This document shows positions 35,319-44,742 of a DNA stretch of 64,000 nucleotides, in pieces. This DNA is from an uncultured Dyadobacter sp. (lineage in GTDB: Bacteria; Bacteroidota; Bacteroidia; Cytophagales; Spirosomataceae): the NCBI RefSeq assembly GCF_946482605.1, contig NZ_CAMLSE010000010.1:124001-188000 (forward strand), given 5' to 3'. Position numbers and translations under genes: made by a program. Each line of letters starts with the position of its first letter. Position 1 is the stretch's first letter. The notes beneath the pieces were generated by a model. The model saw nothing but the letters and a program-made list of their open reading frames with translations. It was not told where the DNA came from and did no database searches.

Positions 35319-36758
35319 TTATTTCCGAACGGCGCGTCCTATCTCCCGAACGTTTTTACCGGCCTTTTGCTGCAAATCATCCCCCATATCGTCCCGCGCC
35401 GCGTCGGCGATCTTTTCCAATTCGGCTACGATTTCCGGATTCTGTTCCAGCACGTCGTAACGCTCGCTTGGGTCACGCGCGAGGTTGTATAATGCTTTGG
35501 GGAATTGGTGATCCTCCGGCGCCGGGCCCGGCTGGCCATTTTTGCCGGGCAGTGAACCTTCGTAGGTGCGTCCCGGGTGTGCGAAGACGAGTTTCCAATT
35601 ACCTTTGCGAACAGCTTCAAGGCTGTTTTTACGGTAATAGTACAGAAAACTCTCACGCGGTGTCTGGCTTTCGTCCCCTTTGAGCAATGCGCTGAAATCA
35701 AGCCCATCGATTTTCTCTTTGGGGAGTTTACCGCCGGTCAGTTTGGCAATGGTAGGCAGGATGTCGAGCGTCGAAAGGAGCTTGTTGGAAACCCTTCCTG
35801 CCGGGATCACACCCGGCCAGCGCATAATGCATGGCTCGCGTTGGCCGCCTTCGAACGACGTTCCTTTTCCTTCACGGAAACCGCCCGCAGAACCGGCGTG
35901 ATCGCCGTAGTTGAGCCAGGGGCCATTATCACTGGTGAAGATCACGAGGGTATTGTTGTCTAATCCCTGTGCTTTGAGCTCTTTCATGATCTCACCTACC
36001 GACCAGTCGAGTTCCATCATCACATCGCCGAAAATCCCTCTTTCGCTTTTTCCACGGAACTTCGCCGATGCGGCCAGGGGCACGTGCGGGAGCGGGTGCG
36101 GTACGTACAGGAAGAAAGGCTTGTTCTTATTCCTTTTGATAAATGAAATAGCTTTTTCAGTAATTACCGGTGTCAGTTCGCTGGCATCTTCGAGGTTTTT
36201 GATCTCCTTCACCGGCTTGTTCCCGTCGATCCAATGCAGCGGCGGATATTTGGCCCGCTCCTGCCAGGGGTGCAGCGGCCACATGTCGTGCGAGTAAGGC
36301 ACGCCGTAATATTCATCAAAACCTTGCTGCAAGGGCAAAAACTCCTGGTCGCTGCCCAAATGCCACTTCCCGAAGATGCCGGTAGCGTAACCTTGCGCTT
36401 TCACGATTTCGGCAATCGTCTCTTCCTTTGGATTGAGGCCTACCCCAGCATTCGGACCAAACGCTCCCGAAATGCCCAGCCGGTTGGGATAACAACCTGT
36501 AAGCAATGCGGCACGGGATGCGCTGCAGACGGCCTGCGCGGCCATGAAATTGGTGAAGCGGGTGCCCTCGGTCGCCATTTTGTCGAGATTAGGGGTTTTA
36601 TACCCCAATGCGCCATTCACGGAAAGGTCACCGTAGCCAAGATCGTCGATGAAAAAGAGGACGATGTTGGGTGTTTTCGCTGCCGGTTTTTCGGTTTGAA
36701 ATGCCATCAACAGGCAGAGGCCCATCGATACCAGCAGCAGAGAGAGTACTCGAAACAT
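35319..36758 (-). CDS. Sulfatase 3 (arylsulfatase family)
   Basis: Exported sulfatase of 479 residues with a signal peptide (MFRVLSLLLVSMGLCLLMAF). The active-site motif is CSASR at 78-82: alanine replaces the usual proline, a form that anaerobic maturases still recognise. Asp38-Asp39 and TSDNGPWLNYGDHAG are the metal sites. It follows susD by 76 bases on the same strand, so it probably belongs to the SusCD unit and acts on the glycan imported by it. Confidence 0.92.
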   Translation of the reverse strand: MFRVLSLLLVSMGLCLLMAFQTEKPAAKTPNIVLFFIDDLGYGDLSVNGALGYKTPNLDKMATEGTRFTNFMAAQAVCSASRAALLTGCYPNRLGISGAFGPNAGVGLNPKEETIAEIVKAQGYATGIFGKWHLGSDQEFLPLQQGFDEYYGVPYSHDMWPLHPWQERAKYPPLHWIDGNKPVKEIKNLEDASELTPVITEKAISFIKRNKNKPFFLYVPHPLPHVPLAASAKFRGKSERGIFGDVMMELDWSVGEIMKELKAQGLDNNTLVIFTSDNGPWLNYGDHAGSAGGFREGKGTSFEGGQREPCIMRWPGVIPAGRVSNKLLSTLDILPTIAKLTGGKLPKEKIDGLDFSALLKGDESQTPRESFLYYYRKNSLEAVRKGNWKLVFAHPGRTYEGSLPGKNGQPGPAPEDHQFPKALYNLARDPSERYDVLEQNPEIVAELEKIADAARDDMGDDLQQKAGKNVREIGRAVRK

Positions 36759-36834
36759 ATTGTAAGGTTGGTTTTAGGTAATAATAGTGCAACTGGCGCC
36801 AAACTTGGGCTTCGCGCCAGTCACTCAAAAGTAA

Positions 36835-38430
36835 TTACCAGTTCGGATTTTGTTGCAGATTCGGATTCAAATCGCGCTCCTTTTGCGGGATCGGCCAGAG
36901 ATAATGCCGGCTTGCATCGAATACGCGTTCCGACGAAGCTGCCTGCACGGTGACCAGCTTGCCGGCCGCGTCCGGGTAGGTAATACCAAACACCGGACCG
37001 TTCATCACCTGTTCCCCGATCTTCCACCGGCGGATATCGTACAACCGCTGACCTTCGAACGCCAGTTCGACAGTGCGTTCCCGGCGCACGATTTCGCGCA
37101 ATGCGGCTTGGGTTGTCACAGTTACCGAGGGTTGCTTCACATCGGCACGGCCATTTCTTACCTGGTTAATGGCCGCCAACACACTCGCATCGGTTTGTCC
37201 AAGTTCAATTTTAGCCTCCGCATAAGTCAGCAGAACCTCCGCGTAGCGCAGCAGGATAATGTTGATGCCGCTATTGGTCGGGTTAGCGAAATCTTCGGTA
37301 TTAATGTACTTTTTAATATTAAAACCAGTCGTGGAAGCAATGTAAGTGCTGCCGATCGCGTCGGCGGTTGTGCTCGTCGGGCGGGGCTGGAAGGTAATGC
37401 CGCTGGGTAACGCATCACCTTCGAGGAATACGGAGAATTTCAGGCGCGGATCGCGGTTCGCATAGGGTTTCGCAGGATCATAGCCGCTCGACGCATCGGT
37501 GATTTTCTTGCCGGCCAAAGTTTCATAGGTATCCACCAATGCCTTTGTAGGGACATACGTGCTTTGCGCGTTTTTCTGGCTGTACGGCGCGAGGAGGTTA
37601 AAGACGTTGTTTTGTGAAATATCTTTCAAATACTGCTTATCGAGCAACACCTCCTTGTTATTTTCCGCCGCGTAGCTGTACAATTTTTCATAAGAGTCAT
37701 ACAAACCATACACGCCCAACTTGATCACCTGATCCGCAGCATCTGCTGCCTTTTGGTAACGGCCTGCATACAAGTCCGCACGGGCCAGCAAGCCCAACGC
37801 GGCGCCTTTGGTGAACCGGCCTTTGTCGGCAGCACCATACGTGGTCGGCAGCAATGCAGCGGCTTCGGTCAGTTCTTTTTCAACAAAATTCCAGATTTCT
37901 TCCACGGGCGTGTTGGTCAGTGTGCGGCCTTCATCAATGCTAATGGAAGTCGTGACCAGCGGCACCGGACCGAATAATCCGGCGAGTTTCAGGTAATGGT
38001 AAGCCCGCAATGCTTTCGCTTCTCCTTTCAACTGGTTGATCAGCGCGGTATTGGTACTCGGCACTTTATCGACGTTTTCCAGGAAATAATTCACACCGCG
38101 GATACCGCGATATGCCCTTCTCCATTCATCATAAATCACGGAGCTTGTCGCATCGTAGCTGCCTGCCTCAATATAGGCGGCCACATTGAAACTCTGATTG
38201 GTGTGCGCGAGGTCGGTGATACCATCCCAGGTCACGGCAGTTGTGCTGTCGAGGTCGGTATAGAGCGAATTAACGGCCAGTTTGGCATCGCTTTCGGTTT
38301 TCCAGAACAGATCTTCGGAAAGTCGGTCGTTGGGAACGGTTTCGAGCAGGCCCGAGTCGCAGGAAGCCAGGCCGAGCATTAAAGCGGCGATCCCGGCGTA
38401 AATGGTATGTTTGAATGTATTTGTTTTCAT
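36835..38430 (-). CDS. SusD/RagB-family nutrient-binding lipoprotein
   Basis: Outer-membrane lipoprotein of 531 residues with lipobox LASC (Cys24). The N-terminal TPR-like helical region (residues 70-250) contains AKALRAYHYLKLAGLFG and RADLYAGRYQKAADAA. The C-terminal SusD domain ends in FDASRHYLWPIPQKERDLNP, the classic family ending. It captures oligosaccharide at the surface for the SusC channel encoded 13 bases upstream. The ligand is unknown; the adjacent sulfatase points to a sulfated glycan. Confidence 0.95.
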   Translation of the reverse strand: MKTNTFKHTIYAGIAALMLGLASCDSGLLETVPNDRLSEDLFWKTESDAKLAVNSLYTDLDSTTAVTWDGITDLAHTNQSFNVAAYIEAGSYDATSSVIYDEWRRAYRGIRGVNYFLENVDKVPSTNTALINQLKGEAKALRAYHYLKLAGLFGPVPLVTTSISIDEGRTLTNTPVEEIWNFVEKELTEAAALLPTTYGAADKGRFTKGAALGLLARADLYAGRYQKAADAADQVIKLGVYGLYDSYEKLYSYAAENNKEVLLDKQYLKDISQNNVFNLLAPYSQKNAQSTYVPTKALVDTYETLAGKKITDASSGYDPAKPYANRDPRLKFSVFLEGDALPSGITFQPRPTSTTADAIGSTYIASTTGFNIKKYINTEDFANPTNSGINIILLRYAEVLLTYAEAKIELGQTDASVLAAINQVRNGRADVKQPSVTVTTQAALREIVRRERTVELAFEGQRLYDIRRWKIGEQVMNGPVFGITYPDAAGKLVTVQAASSERVFDASRHYLWPIPQKERDLNPNLQQNPNW

Positions 38431-38443
38431 AAAATCAATGCGG

Positions 38444-41400
38444 TCAGAATGAGAGGTTCAAACCAAATGTGTACAAGGCTGTCTGCGGGAAATAAACGGC
38501 GCGGCCGGATGGTACTTCGGGGTCGAGGTTCCAATCGTTCAGCTTCGAAAATGTAAGCAGATTGGTCGCAGAAGTGTAAACGCGAATGCGGCTGACGCGC
38601 AGTTTACTCACGATTTCGGCGGGGATGTTGTAGGCTAGCTGCACGTTTTTCAGGCGCAAATAGGAGCCATCAATTACCAAACGGTCGGAAGTAGCAACGT
38701 TACGAAGGTCGAATTTCGTAGGTCGTGGGAAGCGGGCGCCGGTATTTTCGGGCGTCCAGTAATTGTTGGTATAAATTTCGTGGGTGAAGCCTTCCTGGTT
38801 ACCCATTTCGGCTAATGCACCTGCCAATCGCGCATCCACTTTCGCTGCACCCTGGAAGAGAATGCTCAGGTCGAAGCCTTTATAGGAGAAGTCGCCATTG
38901 ACGCCAAATGTATATTTCGGAAACGAGTTACCGATGGCAGTCATGTCGTCGGCATTGATCTTCCCATCGCCATTCCGATCCACATATTTTACATCGCCTG
39001 GTTTCGTGTTGGCGGCATAAGTGGCTTTATACTCGGTAATTTCCTGTTGCGTCTGAAACAAACCGTCCGTCTGGTAACCCCATAGCGTATTGATCGGCAG
39101 GCCTTTGGCAATAATATAACGCGGATCGATATCGGAACCCACAATGTAAGGGCCGGTGCCTTTCAGATCCGTCACTTTGTTTTCATTGATACTCAAATTC
39201 GCCCCAAGCGTGTAGCGGAAACCGGAAGCACTTGCCGCACCACGGTAATTCAGACTAAACTCCCATCCTTTATTCTCCACCGATCCTGCATTCTGCGGAG
39301 GTGCTTTCAAACCGATGGTAGCGGGAATGTCCAGGTTCAAAAGGATGTCATCCGTCAGCTTGCGGTAGTAATCGGCGGTAAATGTGAGCCGCTTGTTCAG
39401 GAATGTCGCGTCGATCCCCAGGTCGAGCTGTGTGGTCGACTCCCACCCGAGGCCCGTGTTAGCCAAAGTTGTAGGACGGTAACCCTGCACCGGCGTGCCG
39501 CCAAAGCTGTATCCGAGGGCCGTCAATGCGGAATAGTAGCTGTACAGATCAACCGACTGGTTTCCGGTAATCCCCCACGAACCACGCAGTTTCAGGTCGT
39601 TGACGGTTTTTTCAAGTCCTTCCCAGAAATTTTCCTTCGAAATGCGCCATCCAGCCGAGAATGAAGGGAAAAAGCTGTACTGTTTCGACCCGGTGAATTT
39701 GGATGAACCGTCGTAGCGACCGTTCGCTTCGAAAAGGTATTTCTCCTTATAATCATAATTAACCCGGCCGAAATAAGAGCGCAGCCCGTATTCAGCGTCG
39801 TTACCTGTGTTGCTTTTAGTACCGTCGTTCGCTCCCTGGCCGATTGAACCAATATCGTTATTATAAAACCGCTCGCGGTAAGCGGAAAGGAACGTTTGGG
39901 TGTTGCCGATTTGCGAGTAACCTACCAATGCCTTCAAACCATGATCACCGAAGCTTTTTTCATAGGTAAGCAGGTTGTTGATCGTGTATTCGCGCAATGT
40001 GTTCCGAACTTCGGTGAGCGAGTTAATGGCCACCGTTTTGGTGATGTTCGTGTTTTTGTCGGTGTTAGTGTATGAATTGGTGTAGTTCTTCTGGTTGGTG
40101 AATGTGCCGCGGCCCGCGATTTGGGTCGAGAAAGTAAGGCCTTCCGCAATGTCAAAATCCGCTTTGATATAGCCCGCCAGGTAATCTGTCACTTGTCTTG
40201 ATTGACCACCGATTTCATTGAACATCAAAGGATTGTTACCCTGCGTGCTCAAACCGTAAGTACCATCGGCATATTTAGGAACGGCCCACAATGTACCGTG
40301 GAAAAAGTTGTTAAGCGGCTGCGGGGGATTCGGGCCGGAGTTGTTGACAGTCGGGTTCAATGCGCGGGCGTAGCGGTAGTTGATGTCGCCACTCACGCGC
40401 AGGCGCTTCGAAACAGTGTAGTCCGTATTGAGGCGAAACTCTCCTATTTTATTGGAATACCCGGCAATTACACCCTGCTGATCCTGAAAACGGGCGCTCA
40501 GCCTGGTGCGGATCACGTCCGTTCCGCCGGCTACCGAAATCGTATGGTTCTGTTGCGGCGCCGATCGGAGCATGGTTTCGAACCAGGTGTTGGGCATCGG
40601 ATATTTCTCGCGGTCGGTCGCATTCACGTATGCCTGAATGGATTCCTCCGTGAAACGCGCCGGAACCGGCAGGCCTGCATTCGTGTATGCCGCCACCTGC
40701 TCACGCATGTAAGCCTCGATCCCCATCATTTTGGGCACATTATTAGACTTCTGAATGGCGTAATAGCCGTGGTAATCGACCTGCACTTTGCCGCCTTTGG
40801 CACGTTTGGTAGTCACGAGCACAACCCCGTTGGTTGCGCGCGAACCGTAAATAGCCGTGGAAGAAGCGTCTTTCAGAATGGAAACCGACTCGATATCGTC
40901 CGGGTTAATATCGCTCAAACGCTGTTCGATCCCGTCTACGATCACCAATGCATCGTTTTTACCCAGATCATAGCCGCTTGTGCTGCTGCCATTGATATTG
41001 AATGTTGTAATCCCGCGGACACGAATGTTGGTATTCGATTTACCCGGCGAGCCGCCCTGGTCGAGCACCGTCACACCCGGCATAAGTCCTTGCAATGACT
41101 GCTGGATATTCGAAACCGGTCGTTTCGTAATTGCCTCGCCGCTGATCTGCGACACCGAATTGGTGAGCGCATTGCGCTTTTGCGTACCATAGCCGACCAC
41201 TACCACTTCGTCCAGCAGCTTCGTATCCGCAGCCAGTTTGATATCGATCGTGGCGCGGCCATCCGTGGCCCGCCCCTTTACCGGCACCTCCTGGGTAACG
41301 TACCCGATTCCGGAGAAAACCAAAGTCCCGTCGGTCGGTGTGTTGATCTCGAACTTCCCATCGACGTCGGTGGATGTGCCTGTAAGCGTATTTTTAATCA

Positions 41401-41557
41401 AAATGTTGACGCCGGGCAAGGAACCATTGTCGGTTGCGGATGTTACGGTGCCTTTCACGGCGACGTTCTGGGCAAGGGCGCTGAGGCCGGAGAGCAGCAA
41501 AGCCACGAGTAGCCGGCTTCTGCTCAGGAGAGCATTTTTGGATAGATTTTGGAACAT
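38444..41557 (-). CDS. SusC/RagA TonB-dependent outer-membrane transporter
   Basis: TonB-linked channel of 1037 residues. The start at 41557 (MFQNLSKNALLSR) gives a signal peptide ending SALAQ; the longer frame upstream lacks coding character. It then has a carboxypeptidase-regulatory-like domain (residues 30-115), the TonB-box/plug region (DEVVVVGYGTQKRNALTNSV and NDALVIVDGIEQR) and the 22-strand barrel ending in TFGLNLSF. It imports the glycan bound by SusD. Promoter at 41783-41813. No anti-sigma partner is present in the window, so regulation is probably through the promoter type shared with the sulfatase units. Confidence 0.95.
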   Translation of the reverse strand: MFQNLSKNALLSRSRLLVALLLSGLSALAQNVAVKGTVTSATDNGSLPGVNILIKNTLTGTSTDVDGKFEINTPTDGTLVFSGIGYVTQEVPVKGRATDGRATIDIKLAADTKLLDEVVVVGYGTQKRNALTNSVSQISGEAITKRPVSNIQQSLQGLMPGVTVLDQGGSPGKSNTNIRVRGITTFNINGSSTSGYDLGKNDALVIVDGIEQRLSDINPDDIESVSILKDASSTAIYGSRATNGVVLVTTKRAKGGKVQVDYHGYYAIQKSNNVPKMMGIEAYMREQVAAYTNAGLPVPARFTEESIQAYVNATDREKYPMPNTWFETMLRSAPQQNHTISVAGGTDVIRTRLSARFQDQQGVIAGYSNKIGEFRLNTDYTVSKRLRVSGDINYRYARALNPTVNNSGPNPPQPLNNFFHGTLWAVPKYADGTYGLSTQGNNPLMFNEIGGQSRQVTDYLAGYIKADFDIAEGLTFSTQIAGRGTFTNQKNYTNSYTNTDKNTNITKTVAINSLTEVRNTLREYTINNLLTYEKSFGDHGLKALVGYSQIGNTQTFLSAYRERFYNNDIGSIGQGANDGTKSNTGNDAEYGLRSYFGRVNYDYKEKYLFEANGRYDGSSKFTGSKQYSFFPSFSAGWRISKENFWEGLEKTVNDLKLRGSWGITGNQSVDLYSYYSALTALGYSFGGTPVQGYRPTTLANTGLGWESTTQLDLGIDATFLNKRLTFTADYYRKLTDDILLNLDIPATIGLKAPPQNAGSVENKGWEFSLNYRGAASASGFRYTLGANLSINENKVTDLKGTGPYIVGSDIDPRYIIAKGLPINTLWGYQTDGLFQTQQEITEYKATYAANTKPGDVKYVDRNGDGKINADDMTAIGNSFPKYTFGVNGDFSYKGFDLSILFQGAAKVDARLAGALAEMGNQEGFTHEIYTNNYWTPENTGARFPRPTKFDLRNVATSDRLVIDGSYLRLKNVQLAYNIPAEIVSKLRVSRIRVYTSATNLLTFSKLNDWNLDPEVPSGRAVYFPQTALYTFGLNLSF

Positions 41558-41782
41558 AGTAATTAGTAAAAATGGGGCTGGGTTCAAATAGTAGGTGCAC
41601 AGCTGCGTTCCAAGCCGGAGCAACCAGGCTTTGGAATCGTTAAAGAAGAACGAGTCGGAGAAACTGTGCCGACTAGCGGCAACAGCAGGAAAAACGGAAT
41701 CGCAGGAAACGGTTCATGGGTAGTTCGGTGGTGGTTGTCAATGGGTCGATCAATAAACTATAAATCCTATTAAATATATAGG

Positions 41783-41813
41783 CAAAGTAAAATATCAAAT
41801 GTACACCAAGCAA
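41783..41813 (-). promoter_or_regulatory. Promoter of susC
   Basis: Reverse strand: TTG (41811-41813), 20 bases, TTACTTTG (41783-41790), followed by CCTATA. Identical spacing and -7 box to the promoters of the two sulfatase units. The leader (about 225 bases) shows no counterpart of the structured RNA. Confidence 0.55.
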
Positions 41814-41902
41814 CCCTGTGTTAACTTATTCTTTACAAAAAGGCTGAATTTGACTGATTATTTATGTTAACCATTCAAAAAATCCTACATCGATTCACTT
41901 TC

Positions 41903-43111
41903 TCAGCTTCCGTAAATCGAATGCAAGTATTGCTTTTGCAGCGTCGAGAAATACAATACACCGCCGATGAGCACCGCCCAGATGAGGAACAGCAGCGTCG
42001 GATGCGGGAAATAATGGTAGGCAGCGATGAAAATCAATGCACCGCGTGCGAATTCGAGATAGAACACCCAGCGACGTTGTTCGAGGATGGCGCCGCAGTT
42101 GATCAGCGTGACGAATATCACAAGTGCCACCATTACTTGCAGGAATGTCTCTTCCTGATGCTCGAAAAGTAAGAGAAAAAACAAGGTGATCACGGTAATG
42201 GAGAACTGTACCAGCACGTATCTCCTGAATTTCTGCGACCGCACCCGCGCCTTGTTTTTAGATAAAAACCGCTTTTCAACAATGCGCCGAACGGCCGGAT
42301 CAAAATCGGACGGACTGCCAAAAATGACTTTCAGCTTAGCCCAAATGCCCTTTTTCTGCTGCGCGGAATACCATATCTCCACCAGAAAGTGGAAATGCTG
42401 CCAGAGGAAACTGTAACTATCGAGCTGCTTGGTGAGGCCGAAGACAGGCTGCTCTTTCTCCTCCTGAAATGTGCCGAAAAGCTTGTCCCAGATAATGAAC
42501 ATGTCCCCGAAATTCTTGTCGAGGTACAAGTCGTTGCTCGCGTGATGCACGCGGTGGTGGGAGGGCGTTACCATAATATATTCGAGGATACCCAGCTTCC
42601 CGATCACCTGCGTATGCGTGAAAAACGGGTAAAGTCCATGCACGATGAGCATGGTGGTGATCATCGGTGCCGGGAAGCCGATCAACGGAAGCACCGACCA
42701 GAACGCCGTTCGCACAATGGCCTGAAAGATGGTTATGCGGGTCCCGGCGGTATAATTGAACTCTTCGCTCGTATGATGCACGACATGAAAGCCCCAGAAA
42801 AGATTGATTTTATGGCCCATCCGGTGATACCAGTACCACACGAAGTCGGTCGCGAGGATCAATGCGATCCATACCAGGAGCGTCGGCCGGATCTCGAACA
42901 GCCCGTAATTTTTTTGCAGATAATCGTAAAAAAAGAAGAATGACCCGGCCGTAAACATGTCGATGAGCCGTTCTAAGACACCGACATTCATATTGGCAAT
43001 GGAGCTGTTGAAATTGAACAACTGGCGTCCAAGCCGCTTCGAAACCCAATATTCAATGCCGATCAGCAGAAGGAACAATGGAACGGCCAATGCCATGTAG
43101 TTCAGTGCCAT
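41903..43111 (-). CDS. Sterol desaturase superfamily protein, alkylglycerol monooxygenase-like
   Basis: Integral membrane protein of 402 residues. The histidine motifs HRMGH, HVVHHTSEEFN and HRVHHASND, in that order, together with FGDMFIIWDKLFGTF, resemble alkylglycerol monooxygenases (TMEM195 type) and related bacterial di-iron enzymes. Hydrophobic segments lie at about 5-22, 75-95, 145-170 and 310-385. It probably oxidises an ether lipid or other alkyl chain. It stands alone, divergent from the LacI-type regulator gene, with 185 bases between them. Confidence 0.87.
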   Translation of the reverse strand: MALNYMALAVPLFLLLIGIEYWVSKRLGRQLFNFNSSIANMNVGVLERLIDMFTAGSFFFFYDYLQKNYGLFEIRPTLLVWIALILATDFVWYWYHRMGHKINLFWGFHVVHHTSEEFNYTAGTRITIFQAIVRTAFWSVLPLIGFPAPMITTMLIVHGLYPFFTHTQVIGKLGILEYIMVTPSHHRVHHASNDLYLDKNFGDMFIIWDKLFGTFQEEKEQPVFGLTKQLDSYSFLWQHFHFLVEIWYSAQQKKGIWAKLKVIFGSPSDFDPAVRRIVEKRFLSKNKARVRSQKFRRYVLVQFSITVITLFFLLLFEHQEETFLQVMVALVIFVTLINCGAILEQRRWVFYLEFARGALIFIAAYHYFPHPTLLFLIWAVLIGGVLYFSTLQKQYLHSIYGS

Positions 43112-43296
43112 AACCGATTCTTTTACTATATTTAATTAATAGATTATATATACAAATATTGAATACCGGTTTGTATTTGCCAAAAAATCTGTCAAAAACC
43201 GTTAAATAAAATCTAAAACCGCTTTATTAGTGGTTCTGCGGGAAGCATGTTCCTTGCAAATATTTCAGGCCTGATACCAAAACCTCCCTTTTCCGG

Positions 43297-44355
43297 ATGG
43301 AAAAAGAAAATACTTATTACGGGGTAAAAGAAATTGCCCGCCGAGCCAATGTGTCCATCGCGACGGTAGACCGTGTTCTCCACAACCGTTCCGGGGTTTC
43401 GGAAAAGACCAAGAATAAGATCAACGAAATCATCAAGGAGCTGGATTACCAGCCCAATATTCTCGCCAGCAGGCTTGCTTCGAAGAAAATCATTTCCCTG
43501 GCGGTGCTCATTCCGCGCGTTTCGGAAGAAACCGATTTCTGGGGAGCACCGATGAAAGGCATCTCCCGCGCCGATGCGGAGATTAAGAAGTACGGTATTC
43601 AGGTCTCGACTTTCTATTTCGATTTGAACGATCCGGGCACATTCAACGGGCAGGCCGCCGCCATTCTGGACGGCGGTTTTAAAGGCGTGTTACTTGCCCC
43701 ATCGTTCATTGAAGAATCCCGGAAGTTCATCCGCTCCTGCCGGGAGAAAAAAATCCCTTTTGTGTTCATCGACTCTGACCTGCCTGACGAGGATAATCTC
43801 TGCTACATCGGTCCGCATTTGTTCCAAAGCGGTTATGTGGGTGCCAAACTTTCTACTTACCGTTTGAAAGAAAAGCATAAAGTGGCGGTCGTCAACATTT
43901 CAAAGGAATCCGATAGCTATAATTACCTGCAAATCGAAGAAGGCTTCCGCTCCTATTTCAAGGATCATAACCTGCCGATTGAGATCATCCGGATCGATAT
44001 TAAGGATACCGACAGTCTGTCCGTCACACGCGACCTCACGCGCGCATTGCACGAACATGACGATATCGAAGCCATTTTCGTCACCAATTCCCGCGTTTTC
44101 TCCGTCGCCGCATTCCTCGAAAAGAACAAGCGCTTAGACATTTCGCTAATTGGTTATGATTATTTAAAGGAAAACATCGCTTACCTGAACAAGGAGCTGA
44201 TTGATTTTCTGATTTGCCACAAACCGGAAGAACAAGGTTACCGCGGGCTCATGGCGCTCTACCAGACGCTCGTCCTCGGCGCACCGGTGGAAAAGACGCA
44301 TTTCATGCCGATCGATATTGTGACGAAGGAGAACCAGGCGTTTTATCAGAACTGA
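43297..44355 (+). CDS. LacI-family transcriptional regulator
   Basis: Regulator of 352 residues. The N-terminal helix-turn-helix and hinge (GVKEIARRANVSIATVDRVL, then PNILASRLASKK) are typical of LacI proteins. Residues 65-350 form a periplasmic-binding-protein-like sugar sensor (GFKGVLLAPS, IPFVFIDSDLPD, ISLIGYDYLKEN). The sensor resembles ribose/xylose-type binding folds. It probably controls the amino-sugar gene run that starts at 44743; a palindrome with a central CG (44682-44695) sits directly after the -7 box of that run. Confidence 0.92.
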   Translation: MEKENTYYGVKEIARRANVSIATVDRVLHNRSGVSEKTKNKINEIIKELDYQPNILASRLASKKIISLAVLIPRVSEETDFWGAPMKGISRADAEIKKYGIQVSTFYFDLNDPGTFNGQAAAILDGGFKGVLLAPSFIEESRKFIRSCREKKIPFVFIDSDLPDEDNLCYIGPHLFQSGYVGAKLSTYRLKEKHKVAVVNISKESDSYNYLQIEEGFRSYFKDHNLPIEIIRIDIKDTDSLSVTRDLTRALHEHDDIEAIFVTNSRVFSVAAFLEKNKRLDISLIGYDYLKENIAYLNKELIDFLICHKPEEQGYRGLMALYQTLVLGAPVEKTHFMPIDIVTKENQAFYQN

Positions 44356-44474
44356 TCGGGTTCCATTTCGCTTTGTTGTTACATCCCTATGGGATTGATG
44401 AAACCGTATGATGGTCGTCGTTGCTACCAATATTACATCGCTACGCGATTCTGCTGCTTTCATGTGGAAAAGTC

Positions 44475-44549
44475 AATGCCGCTAGGCATGCAATATCGGT
44501 AGCTAAAACGATACATGACAATCCGGGTAAATGCCGTCAGGCATGCAAC
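44475..44549. repeat. Pair of small inverted repeats
   Basis: AATGCCG-CTA-GGCATGCAA at 44475 onwards and AATGCCG-TCA-GGCATGCAA at 44531-44549 are near-identical, each with an ATGCC/GGCAT stem. The region 44356-44640 is otherwise gene-free and contains further short palindromes such as CATCCC/GGGAT-type and CGCTACGCG. This resembles extragenic palindromic repeats. Confidence 0.5.
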
Positions 44550-44652
44550 AACAAAGACAATGCGCCGATATCGCCATTCACACACAACGCCATATTTAAT
44601 CATACGCATCTACCTGCCGGCAAAATTTCCTGTAAACAATAACCCGCATTAC

Positions 44653-44681
44653 TTGTAAATTAAAATATGTGTGTATATTTA
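44653..44681 (+). promoter_or_regulatory. Probable promoter of the amino-sugar gene run
   Basis: TTG at 44653-44655, 18 bases, TATATTTA at 44674-44681 (one base off TAnnTTTG). The start codon of the first gene is at 44743. Confidence 0.45.
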
Positions 44682-44695
44682 CGGGTACGTACCCG
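44682..44695. promoter_or_regulatory. Candidate LacI-type operator
   Basis: Perfect 14-base palindrome CGGGTACGTACCCG with a central CG, the usual centre of LacI-family sites. It abuts the -7 box, where a bound repressor would block initiation. The LacI-type gene lies just upstream. Confidence 0.5.
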
Positions 44696-44742
44696 AAATC
44701 AAAATCGGACTGATTATTCCTGAACTTTTTTCCCCTTGTTTT

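Noticed and set aside
41707..41740. Possible third copy of the leader-RNA loop (TTCGGTGGTGGTTG)
   Set aside because: It is in the opposite orientation relative to susC, has three extra bases in the loop motif and no surrounding helices.
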